64,000 bases of DNA from Sphagnum compactum (lineage: Eukaryota; Bryophyta; Sphagnopsida; Sphagnales). The stretch covers positions 4,815,267 to 4,879,266 of the forward strand of contig OZ234502.1 of assembly GCA_965153455.1 (NCBI GenBank). Reading direction: 5' to 3'. A program made the position numbers and the translations under genes. Below the pieces are notes generated by a model. It was given only the letters and a program-made list of their open reading frames with translations. It was not told the origin of the DNA and did not search any database. Below, one piece after another: positions 33,465 through 43,209 of this stretch. Each line of letters begins with the position of its first letter. Position 1 is the first letter of the stretch.

Positions 33465-35010
33465 GATCATCCACAGGAGGACTAGGCCAAATTTGGCTAC
33501 AGTTCAGAGAGGAAAGTAGAACTTTTTAGGAATCCTGCTAGATTTTTAGCAACCTGCTTAAACTTATTGTCTAATTCTGGTGATTTCAATCTTTTATTCC
33601 TTGGAACCTCACAACTTTGGGCCATTTTTCGCCCAAAAATCCTTCATATGAATTGCCTTGGCTTCTTATTGTCATCAGGATGCAAAATAAAAAGCAATGC
33701 AACTCATATGAAACCGCATACGCACTCCTGATCTAAATGCAAACTTTGCAGCCAAATGTGTGAAAATTTGATCCAATCCTTATCATGTTTGAATTTTTGA
33801 CAGCTTTAAAGCCATGAAGGCCAGGTGATCAGAAATTGGCTTTGGCTTTAGCCTAAAGCCAAAGCTCTTGGTTGCCCTGCGCTAAATTCCACTGCCCTTA
33901 TAAAGATCATGGTCTTTATTTTGTAGACTAAAATGTCCTTGTGGCTGGCGTCTTTAAACCTTCAAAAGCCATCAATGAAAGTGGTCTTATTACAGAGCCA
34001 AAATAGGGAATATTAAAGTACCAATTGACTATTTACATCCCGAAGTAATGTTATCCTTTTTCGTTGAATCCCATTTCAGTAGAATTATGGGGAACATCAC
34101 CCTGTCTTTGGTCCCTAGTTTGACCCTCTAAACTCTGTTTCATCTCCTATTTGAGTTTCTGCCTAGAGGGGGCGAAATTGAATACGGTTTCATGAAACTA
34201 GGTATCAGTTCAGAAGATTTGGAGGATCTTGTTCTGACATGGGTTAGTATAATGAAGAAGATGAGCAGTACTCGAGGCAAAGGTGAGGAAAAATGAAAAT
34301 TGGAGTTCAATTTAGGTGAGAAAACTAGTTTGATACTCAGTTTTTTCCCTTATTCCGACTGTGTACTGTTTTCATCCTGTCAGTCTGTCCCCAGAAACAA
34401 GGTAGGGCAAATCAAAAAGTCAAGGCTATTTCTCAATCTCTTGCAAATTTGCAACCCAAACTTTGGATTTCCAATAAGCAATTTGATGCAAAATTATTTC
34501 AAGGTCTACTACAATCACGTTTGAGACTATGTGGAAATGCAGCACTGGATCTAACATTACAGTCCAATTTTATGACCAGATTTCCCGCAAAGCCAAAATG
34601 GTGTCCTTTGCAGACTTAAAAGATCTGTCTTTGCTTCTTTTTCTCAACATGCCTATCCAGCTTTTGCTCTAGAAAAAAGGACTTGACCATTTTTTAAACC
34701 ATGACTCATGAGTTTGATTTTTCAAACAATACTTCAAAATTGAGCAAAGGCCAAAGGACTCCTCACCAGTGTTTTTCCCTTTGATGAGGTTTTGCCACTT
34801 TGTGACCCAAAAGAAATCTAGTTCAATTCATACAAAGGATTTTTGTTGGAAAAAAGCTCCAAAGTCCACAGATTTTAAGGAAACAAATTCTGAAATCATC
34901 ATATTTAGACAATAGGTTCCAGCAGTTTGCCTATTATATTCTTACATTTTCTACTTTCCTCTCTAATCTATAGCCAAATTTTGCTAATTCCTCTTGTGGA
35001 AATTGTTGTC
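33465..35010. mobile_element. Family A TIR element, copy 3 (1.5 kb)
   Basis: The left arm (GATCATCCACAGGAGGACTA, then GGCCAAATTTGGCTACAG and AGAGAGGAAAGTAGAA) is inverted at the right end (TTCTACTTTCCTCTCTAATC, then TATAGCCAAATTTTGC and CCTCTTGTGG). This is a terminal inverted repeat of about 50 bp. It is the largest copy in the window but has no transposase ORF. It encloses a near-perfect hairpin at 33839-33865 (GCTTTGGCTTTAG, one base, then its inverse). Confidence 0.65.
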
Positions 35011-36733
35011 CTAAATCTTGAAAATTACGAATGAGACCTAAACTTGGCCCCCCCAACCCATTTTTAACTAGTTCTAATTCTCATTCATATATATATATAA
35101 TATTTTGCTATTATTATTTGTTCTGAATTTCATTATTAGAGAACCATGTCTTATTTGACTAAATGTTTTAGTCAAATTGAACAATGTCAATTACACGTGG
35201 ATTGGGTCATGCCTATGTGGTGTCAATGTCAATTATGGTGTGACTAATTTTAATCACTCCATGGGTGATGTGGATTGTTACATATTATATGTGTTGCATT
35301 TTAATCATTGGAAATGTTACTTATGTGCATATGTGCCAAGTGTAGGTGTGTATGTCCTTTAAGCATATAGGTGTTTAGGTTTCTAAACATGTAGGTAAGT
35401 TGTAGATTGGTACAATAGGTACTAGGTTGGAGTTGGTAATAGGTAAGTAGGTAATATCATCCACTTTGTGTCTCACGTATGGTAAAATAGGATTAGATAA
35501 AGGAGTGTATAAAAGGGTGACATTGTAATAGAATTTTGGAACACTTTAAAAAAATTGAACCCATCTATGTCACTTGAAGTTATAAAGCTTAAAATTCAAA
35601 ATGTGTGTTGTTTATATTTTTTGCTATGACATTATTTATCATTATGGGAAATGATGGTTGGATGGTTAACGTTTTGGTTTGTCACCATAGAGTTGACATG
35701 TTCAATTCCCTTTTGTGACACATTGTTCATGCCTTAAAGCCTACAATGGCCTACATTCCTAGGGGCCTACATTCCTAGGGGATTCTTTTATGTTGTTCAA
35801 ACAAGGTCAAGCAACAAACAACAAGGACCCACTTAGCACAAACCAAGTGGCAGTGACACAAATATATATAATTGGGGCAAGTGGTTTACTGTTTTGGAAG
35901 GGATGATGGCACAACTTGTGTAATAAACAAAAAAAAATGAGTTCCAAGTTGCAACATAAGAAGCAAAAAATCATGATCAATATCCTATATTGCCATTAAT
36001 ATCAGTTAGAAACCTTGGGACTTCAACAAGAATTGTGAAAGCAATGCTATAACCTCAACAATGGCTTACATCATGCAGCCAAGGAGCTCGCTTGGTGTTC
36101 AAATGTTCGTCTTTTCACTTTGGCCTTATGTTTGCATTATGCATGTTTTGGAATTATTGAACATCTTCAATGAATATGTGTTGAAGTCAATCGCATGGAA
36201 TTTTTTGCCATTGCTAGAGAAAATGTAAGCAATGGCTAACCTCACATAAACTATGTCGATCAACCTATACACCTAACCATCAATACCTAGGAAGGTAAGA
36301 TTCTAGTAAAGGTTGATATTTTATCCAATAACATGGTTTTGTATGGATTGTTTGAAAATGTTATAGGTGTTGTAATTGTGTATTACGAAAAGTATTTTCC
36401 ATTTGCCTGGAATTTGGATTCAAACAATTTGTTGTATGCAATATTATAGGGACTGAAAAACATTGTTGACCCAAGGTAATAACTTTGTAAAGTAGAAACT
36501 TGGTGATCCTTGTCACAAAAAATGACTAATAAACATAAGTAGGCTTTGATGTATTGAAAGTAAAATTATTATTTTATCCATTGATTAATATAAGGATGTT
36601 TTTTTACTTTATTATAATAAAGTTCAAAAATCACATTTTTAATATGCATCTAAGTATACTTCAAATAAAAGAATCTACTTGCATAGATGTTTAGGTTTTA
36701 CAAAATTGGTTGCAAGTAGATGAAAGTAAATCA
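35011..36733. other. Intergenic DNA, includes a tRNA/SINE-like head
   Basis: A (TA)n run lies at about 35087-35098. At about 35650-35710 the order GGTTGGATGGTTAACG ... GGTTTGTCACCAT ... GTTCAATTCC resembles the A-box/B-box head of a plant SINE, but the T-stem does not pair, so it is at best a decayed copy. A 16-bp direct duplication (GGCCTACATTCCTAGG twice) lies at about 35748-35780. Confidence 0.35.
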
Positions 36734-39074
36734 CACTAGTAGAAATAAGCCAAAATGTAACCACTTTGTTTGCACTACATGCAATTTGTAGTCGTTTGCC
36801 ACTAAGTCTGAAATATTTGCAACTATAAAATCAAATTTCAACTATTTTGGTCATCTTTATAACTATGATGCAACTATTAGAAACTTCATCCTATTGATTG
36901 GATGGTTATAAGGTCTATTTTCATCCATTAAAAGGTTGATATGACCCATTAATCACAATAATCACCACATTAGTTGCATTCCAAAAGAATTCTATAGTGA
37001 CTTAAAGGTGTATTTTTGAATACGTATTACAATTATATTTATGATATGTATATATCATAAATATCTATTTGAGTGTATATTAATTATGCATATGTATGTT
37101 ATTGTTCAAATAATGAATCTAAAAGTAAATATTTGAACTTTGAAATTTGTTATTCAAATCTCAAAATTCATATTTCAATTTTAAGAAAATTTATTTCAAT
37201 TCTGAAAATTAAATTTCAATTTTTAAAAAAAAATTGAATTTGAGTATTTTTTATATGAATTCTCAAAAAAATTAGTTGTATTCAAAAATATATGTTTGAT
37301 TCTAAAATTATAATTTCAATTATGAAAACTTTATTTAAACATTAAATTCAATGTTGCACTTCTGAAAAGTTCTATTGGATTATTTTTTAATTATTTGAAT
37401 TTTGAAAACTATTTGAATATGAAATTTGATATTCCAAATTTAAATTTTAAATTTTAAGAAAAAAAATTGATCTGAAAAATTATAGTTTCATTTTGAAAAC
37501 TACTATTTCCATTCCTTAAAAACATTATTTGAGTTTGAGATTTGATATTTGAATCTGAAAATTTCTATTTCAACTCTTTAAAACATTGTTTGAATATGAA
37601 ATTTTTTATTTAGATAAAAAAGCTTATTTCATATAAAAATTGATATTTGACTTTTAAATTATTCTTTTCAAATGTAAAAATTACTATTTCAAATCTGAAT
37701 TTTTTTAATTTAAATTTTAAAAACTTATTTGATTTGAAAGTTGACATTTCAATTCTGAACTATTATTTTGGATTCTCAAAAATTAATTTCGATTCAGAAC
37801 ATTATTAATTGCGTTTTAAAATGGGCATTTCAGTTTTGAATATTGTTATTTGAATCTGAAAATTGACATTTCAAATTCTGATTTGTGTAATTTAAATTCA
37901 AAAGACTTATTTGAACTAATAATTTATATTTGAATTCTGAATTTTTTATTTCAGAATCTAAAATTAATATTCCAATTCAGAAAATTATTGATTGAATTTG
38001 AGGGCCTTTTTTTTACTAGTGTTATCCTTAAAAAATATTTTTCAAAGAAAAATTAAGATTATATTTATTAATTATAAGTTACACTAAATATTTATTGCCA
38101 CAACATAGATTTTTATATTACATAATTTATGTTCTTACAGTAAAAGAAATGAATTATTGTAATTAATGTTACACTATTTTAAAATTATTCTAATTATTTT
38201 GGATAAGAAATAATTCTAATAGATGCATATTTATTTTCCAATTGAACATAATTTTTCACCATATGTAGTTTATAACTTTAAATCTGAATTAAAATTTTGC
38301 AAAATTTATAATCTAGTTAAAATAAATTATTTTAATTATTGTAATTTCAGGAATTATTGCAGAGTTTATTTCTTTTTTTAAATTATGTAATTACTTGTCT
38401 ATGATAAAAGATTTCAAGTTAATCTTATAGTAATTGTGAAAATAACATTATTTTTAGCAAATATTATTTAAAAAATTATTAGCTCATTACTTATAATTTG
38501 AAAATAAATATTTAATATATTCAGTTTTCTAAACATAGAAATTAAATTATTTTTACATTTATTATATTATCTATAATTGGACCAGATTTTTTTTAATAAT
38601 ATAAATTTTTTAAATATTTATATATCTATGAATTATGTATTAACAACTTGTGACTAACTAGCTAATTAGTTAGTTAAATAGTAAAAAGTTATTAATTATT
38701 TAAGTAGTTGAAAATGAATACTTAATATTTCTAGTGTATAGTTTATATTTTAAATATATGTTAAATTTAATCATATTAATTATTTGATTATCTAGTGATC
38801 TAATGAACCATGTACTTGAATTGTTTAAAAATCTAAAAGCTAAAAACGAAAGGCATGAAGGAAGTTTTGGAGCTTGTATATGTATTAGACAAATGAGTCA
38901 AAGGATGAAGTTGTATTCGTTGATTTTTTCTTTTATCGAATACCCCTTATTGTTTGCAACTAATATCACATGCGACTTGTCCAAAACAATTAATGAAATT
39001 TTGGTTGCAAATGTCATTTACAACTAAAATTTAATCGCAAAGACTAGTCAGAAATATGTATTTTTCTTCTAATG
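36734..39074. mobile_element. CACTA-like non-autonomous element, 2.3 kb
   Basis: The left end CACTAGTAGAAATAAGCC is inverted at the right end (TTTTTCTTCTAATG). Flanking trinucleotides are TCA on the left and TAA on the right, a 3-bp duplication with one mismatch. Both subterminal regions carry TTGCAACT/AGTTGCAA-type words, as in CACTA elements. The core (about 37100-38000) is a degenerate run of ATTTGAATTCTGAAAATT-like words about 18-30 bp apart. No transposase ORF. Confidence 0.6.
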
Positions 39075-39538
39075 TAATTTTTTTAAATCTATTTTTAAGT
39101 AAATAAAGACTTAAAATATACATATTTGTTCTCAAATTATATATATTATAGTCATAATGTATTGAACTTTTTATGTAAAAATTATTTTGAACACCATATT
39201 GACTAGTGAATCTCAAAACTATTTGTTATCTACTTTTATTGTATAATAATTATTGAAATTTTGTATTCAACTTACCACAAACCTAATGGAGGTCTTCATG
39301 GTTTTATATTTCTACTTACAAAGTTTTTTTATCTATTTTTTAATGAGTATGTCAAAAATTGCTTCAATTATAAACTAGATTTTCGGTAGACTATTTTTTT
39401 TGGTCTACTTTACCATGTTTTTGCCCCCCATCCAAATCGGCTCCTAAAGTTGCAAATGCCCCACTTCAAGATCATGGACAGGCATTTGGGTTTTGGTAGT
39501 TGCTTTGGTTCAAGCAAATAGTTAACCTTATATATGTA
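39075..39538. other. AT-rich flank of the retrotransposon
   Basis: Nothing recognised other than the left target-site copy at its end. Confidence 0.4.
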
Positions 39539-39543
39539 CCTCT
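39539..39543. repeat. Target-site duplication CCTCT, left copy
   Basis: CCTCT here and at 47723-47727 flank the LTR element, the 5-bp duplication expected of Ty3/Gypsy integration. This reading takes the left LTR to start at 39544 with its TG reduced to A. An alternative is a 4-bp CCTC duplication with TG changed to TA. Confidence 0.65.
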
Positions 39544-40496
39544 ATAACACGAAATTAGGTAGCCAATGCCAGTGTGAACGCTGGCTGATCTTGGAATTTA
39601 ATCTTTTCCTTAGTAGCCGTCATTTAGCTACGGCAGTCTCTCCATTACTCCTGCATGGAAGTGCATGGGGAGGCTTGTCTCTGGGTGTGTGTGGGAGGTT
39701 GTACAGGAAGGAGGCGGCGCGAATGATGCGGAGGAGTGGAGCGGCATTGATGAGCCGAAAATGGAAGAACGGCGACGGCGGAGGAACGGAAAAGGGAAGC
39801 TTGTGATGGAAGTTGGGTGGAAGAACGGGGAGGAGAAGGAGCTGCAGGTCTGGAAGGTGGTGATTTCTGGAGAGATCGGCAGATCAGCACTAGACACAAG
39901 AACATAGGCAGAGAGAGGGGGAAAATTTTTTTGGAGAAAAGGAGTAAGAGGGAAGCTGGTGTGATAGCTAGGGAGGTCTGATTTTTGAGCGTGGTAAGCT
40001 CGGGAGTGGTTTTCTGAACACTGTCTGATTATTGCTTAGGAGGACGAGATAGAGCTGAAGGGGTCAGATAAGCTTAGAAGAGGATGGACATATCACTTGG
40101 TATATCTGTTTTGGTAGAAAGCTTGGCTGTGTTGCTGAAACTTTCCGCTGCGCCAGCAATTTAGCCGAGTAGGATGCATAGTACTGGATGAGCACATTGG
40201 AGTGGGAAGCTTGTGCTGTCGGGGAAATTCTGTAAATTATGAGCTCTGAATCTCAATCTTTGGAATTCTGTCTTGTTGATTTGCATGAGTAGGAATTGTG
40301 TCTTAGGCAGTTCAGTGAAGGGGATGTGTGCATTTCAGTAGGGTTGGTAGGATTGGAAGACAGAAGCTCTGGACTTGGAGCTGCGCATTCTGTCATGTTG
40401 TTTATTTCATGGACGAACGCCCTATTGTATCTCAGTCAGAGTGAACTTGATCAGAGGGCCCGAGTTGTTGTTGGATCTTGCCCCTTTTCTTTTGGT
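39544..40496 (+). repeat. 5' LTR
   Basis: About 953 bp, aligned end to end with 46768-47722. The first bases (ATAACAC) correspond to TGTAACAC in the 3' LTR. The last bases of the LTR (TTACA in the 3' copy) are missing here, and the shared TTTTGGT runs straight into the primer-binding site. Purine-rich and open in several frames, which is compositional. Confidence 0.88.
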
Positions 40497-40504
40497 ATCA
40501 GAGC
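40493..40504 (+). other. Primer-binding site for initiator Met-tRNA
   Basis: TGGTATCAGAGC, the classic plant LTR-element complement of the 3' end of tRNA-iMet. Its first four bases overlap the last bases shared with the LTR. Confidence 0.9.
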
Positions 40505-41373
40505 TGGTTCTATTCGTGTAGCTTTGGTAGAACCTGTGGATGTCTAGGTAGAATGCTAATTGGAGTATCATGTTTTCGTCCAGTGCAGAGGAGGTTAATG
40601 TAGAATAGTTGACACAGGAGATTCAGGAACAACAGCTTGTCAATAGGTTCGATTTTTCTGACTTCGCAGAATGGACCCCAGAGAGGAGCTGTAGTCCTGC
40701 GTTTCCTGGGATTTGGAATAGTAACTCTGGTAGGAGTAGATCCATCTGAAGCTCGAGTTGGAGATATAGCAGTAGAAGTAGCTCATAGTGGATTTTTCAC
40801 TCGCGCTCAAGTTTGGTTGAAGGTGACAAATGGATCAAGGGGATGGGCATCAACCTCACAGTTACAGACGCAGTACTACTACACCTCCTACCTTGCGTAG
40901 GGTAGCGCCTTTGTTTGCTGAAAGGTAGCGTAGTGTACCCAAGCTAAGGGACATTTGGATTCCCAAGCTTGCTGTAACGCCTAACCATTTTGTCAGATTG
41001 TATATTCCGGGTGTGGAGGATTTGTTTCAGGAGGGAGATCGCCTACTCAGGGTGGAGCATGGTGGATCGAGATCTCGCCTCATGAGATGGAGGATATGGC
41101 GCAACCAAGAGGGAGAATGGCAATTCCAGCAAGAATCTACAGATGAGCAGAATTTTTGCACTTTCGCTTCTAATGTTACACCTTTGAGACCAGTGGCTGA
41201 GGGAGCTCAGTCTGACTTTACAGAGTGGCGCGGGTGATGTGTGTCTTTCTCAAAGTCGAACATGAACAGAAGCGGCTGAAAAAAGCTGATCAATTTTGTT
41301 GTTATTTGATTGTGGTTTGAGGGACCGTGGGTGGAGTGTATGCAATTGTGGTGTGCAGCTAAACGTTTGCAAG
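40505..41373 (+). other. Untranslated leader of the retrotransposon
   Basis: About 870 bp between primer site and gag ATG. It presumably holds packaging signals. No conserved domain is visible in its short open frames. Confidence 0.6.
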
Positions 41374-43209
41374 ATGACTAGTCCCCAGGGAATGGATGAA
41401 CTGTTTTGGGGACGGGAGTATGAAGATGTTACCGATTGGGCAGAGAGACTCACCATGGCTGCAGAGGTGCGGGACCTGAATGCAGATAAGCTGTTCAAGA
41501 TCGCGAAATTGAACTTGAGGGGCAGAGCCAAGGAATGGTTCAGGAGGTTGCAACCAGCGCCAGCTGATTGGACTGAGTTGAGGAACCTGATTGTGCTGAA
41601 GTATGGAGGTATTGATGCTAATGACATCCGAATGAAGCTGGATGCCATTAAGCAGGAACCTAAAAAGAGAGTTCAGAAATATTTCGAACGTCTCGATAAA
41701 TTGTTTCAGAGGGGTCAGATACAAGACGCAGAGCAAAGGAGACGATTTTTGGCCAAATTGAGGCCTGAAATCCGCAAATTGTGTGTGGTCAGGACATTTG
41801 CAAGCATTGAGGAGTTGGTGGGTGCTGCAACTGAGGTGGAAAGAGTGTTGGGCGAGCTTGGTGAGACGCCATTTGAACCTCTGAAGGAGGAGCAGGAAGT
41901 GGGGATCGAAGAAACTGTAATGGAGAAGCAGGTCACTGCATTGAATGAGACCCTTGTCAATTTCTTCAAGGGGGCTGTACGTAATCCAGAAGCATCATCT
42001 CCTTCCACTGCCATAGGAGGATGCCAAATCTGCAAGGGAGGGGACCATTTGGCCACCACCTGTCCAAGGCTCAATGAAGCACGGCCGAAATGTGCCAAGT
42101 GCGGTATGCCTCATAGGACAGAGAATTGTGGAATGAAGTGTACCTTCTGCACAGGTTTGGGACATTCTGAAGACAGATGTTGGAAGAAGCCCAAAGATGG
42201 GAAATCACATTCTGGAACAGCAAACTTCTTGGAGGTGTTGCTTAGTGATGAAGCGGCGACCTTGCAACAACTCAACAAGTTGTGTGGGAGTGAGAATCTC
42301 TTCTTTCACACGAAGGTACCTAGAAGGAGAGTACCTGTAGAAGTAGCAGCAGGAGGGGCTGAACCGACCCCTCAAACTGTGGGAGATGGACGAGGAGCCG
42401 ACCGAGACGCTGCAGTTAGGTCCAAGATTCTCTCACACTTCATAAAAGGGAAAATTTCTCTCTCACCTATGGAAACCATTCTAATGATTCCAGGGGAGCT
42501 GGAACATCTTGAAAGCCTAGTAAAGTTGGCTAGGCGAAGGAGGGATTCGGAAGCAAGTGAGAATCAGGTGTCGATGGTGTCTGCAGTCCTTACACTGAGG
42601 AAGATCTGCATCAACAAGACCCATCGAAGCAAGACTCTGCATCTGCTTGTAGAGATCAACAATTATATTGTTGAAGGATTGGTGGACACAGGAGCCTCCA
42701 TGTCTGTTATGGCTGCTGCTGTCGTAAGGGAACTGGGAATGATGCATCTTGTTACTGGATCAGAGACTTACAAAACAGCTTTAGGAGTCATCACGCAGGC
42801 TCTTGGCAGGATTGATGAAACACCAGTGAAAGTCAGAGGAGTGCAGTGCACTATGACTTTCATGGTAGTTGATACGGACAGCTATGATGTGTTACTTGGT
42901 TTAGATTTTCTCATAAAAATTGGCGCCATCGTAGATGTGGAACGAGGCTTAATCCAGGTGAGGCATGGACCAGGTGCCAACGTGGAGGTATTACCATTAA
43001 CAATGGTGAATTTGTTGCAGAGGATCAATTTAGAAACTCGAATGCAGGAGTCTACCACTATCTGGCAAAGCACGTCCACCCGTGACGATTCTGACTGGAT
43101 GCCAGACCAAGATCGCACGATCATGACCAAGGAAGATGTTGCATCGAACTCAGATTCAGATACTGGTACTGAGGGTAGCGAGCATTGTGATTGGTGTCTG
43201 ATCAATTGA
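41374..43209 (+). CDS. Retrotransposon Gag-protease polyprotein
   Basis: An intact 611-residue frame. The ATG at 41374 begins MTSPQGMDELFWG; the frame is open upstream but has no earlier ATG in view. Residues about 15-150 form the retrotransposon Gag (PF03732-like) region, with the hallmark LRGRAKEWFRRL. Three CCHC zinc knuckles start at about residues 217, 240 and 256 (CQICKGGDHLATTC, CAKCGMPHRTENC, CTFCTGLGHSEDRC); the second has one residue fewer before His. An aspartic protease follows with VDTGAS (Asp near 438) and the flap-side hydrophobic GLDFL near 509. The product assembles the cytoplasmic particle and cleaves the polyprotein. The frame ends at a TGA at 43207-43209, and the downstream pol continues in other frames. 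Confidence 0.88.
   Translation: MTSPQGMDELFWGREYEDVTDWAERLTMAAEVRDLNADKLFKIAKLNLRGRAKEWFRRLQPAPADWTELRNLIVLKYGGIDANDIRMKLDAIKQEPKKRVQKYFERLDKLFQRGQIQDAEQRRRFLAKLRPEIRKLCVVRTFASIEELVGAATEVERVLGELGETPFEPLKEEQEVGIEETVMEKQVTALNETLVNFFKGAVRNPEASSPSTAIGGCQICKGGDHLATTCPRLNEARPKCAKCGMPHRTENCGMKCTFCTGLGHSEDRCWKKPKDGKSHSGTANFLEVLLSDEAATLQQLNKLCGSENLFFHTKVPRRRVPVEVAAGGAEPTPQTVGDGRGADRDAAVRSKILSHFIKGKISLSPMETILMIPGELEHLESLVKLARRRRDSEASENQVSMVSAVLTLRKICINKTHRSKTLHLLVEINNYIVEGLVDTGASMSVMAAAVVRELGMMHLVTGSETYKTALGVITQALGRIDETPVKVRGVQCTMTFMVVDTDSYDVLLGLDFLIKIGAIVDVERGLIQVRHGPGANVEVLPLTMVNLLQRINLETRMQESTTIWQSTSTRDDSDWMPDQDRTIMTKEDVASNSDSDTGTEGSEHCDWCLIN

Noticed and set aside
35650-35710. A functional tRNA gene
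   Set aside because: A-box- and B-box-like words are present but the T-stem and acceptor stem do not pair. At most a decayed SINE head.
39628-39907. Overlapping open frames of 80-90 codons inside the LTR on both strands, repeated at 46853-47132
   Set aside because: They arise from purine-rich composition, overlap antisense to each other, and lie in regulatory LTR sequence. No motif.
41250-42098. Minus-strand open frames opposite gag
   Set aside because: Antisense shadows of the gag-protease frame, without their own motifs.
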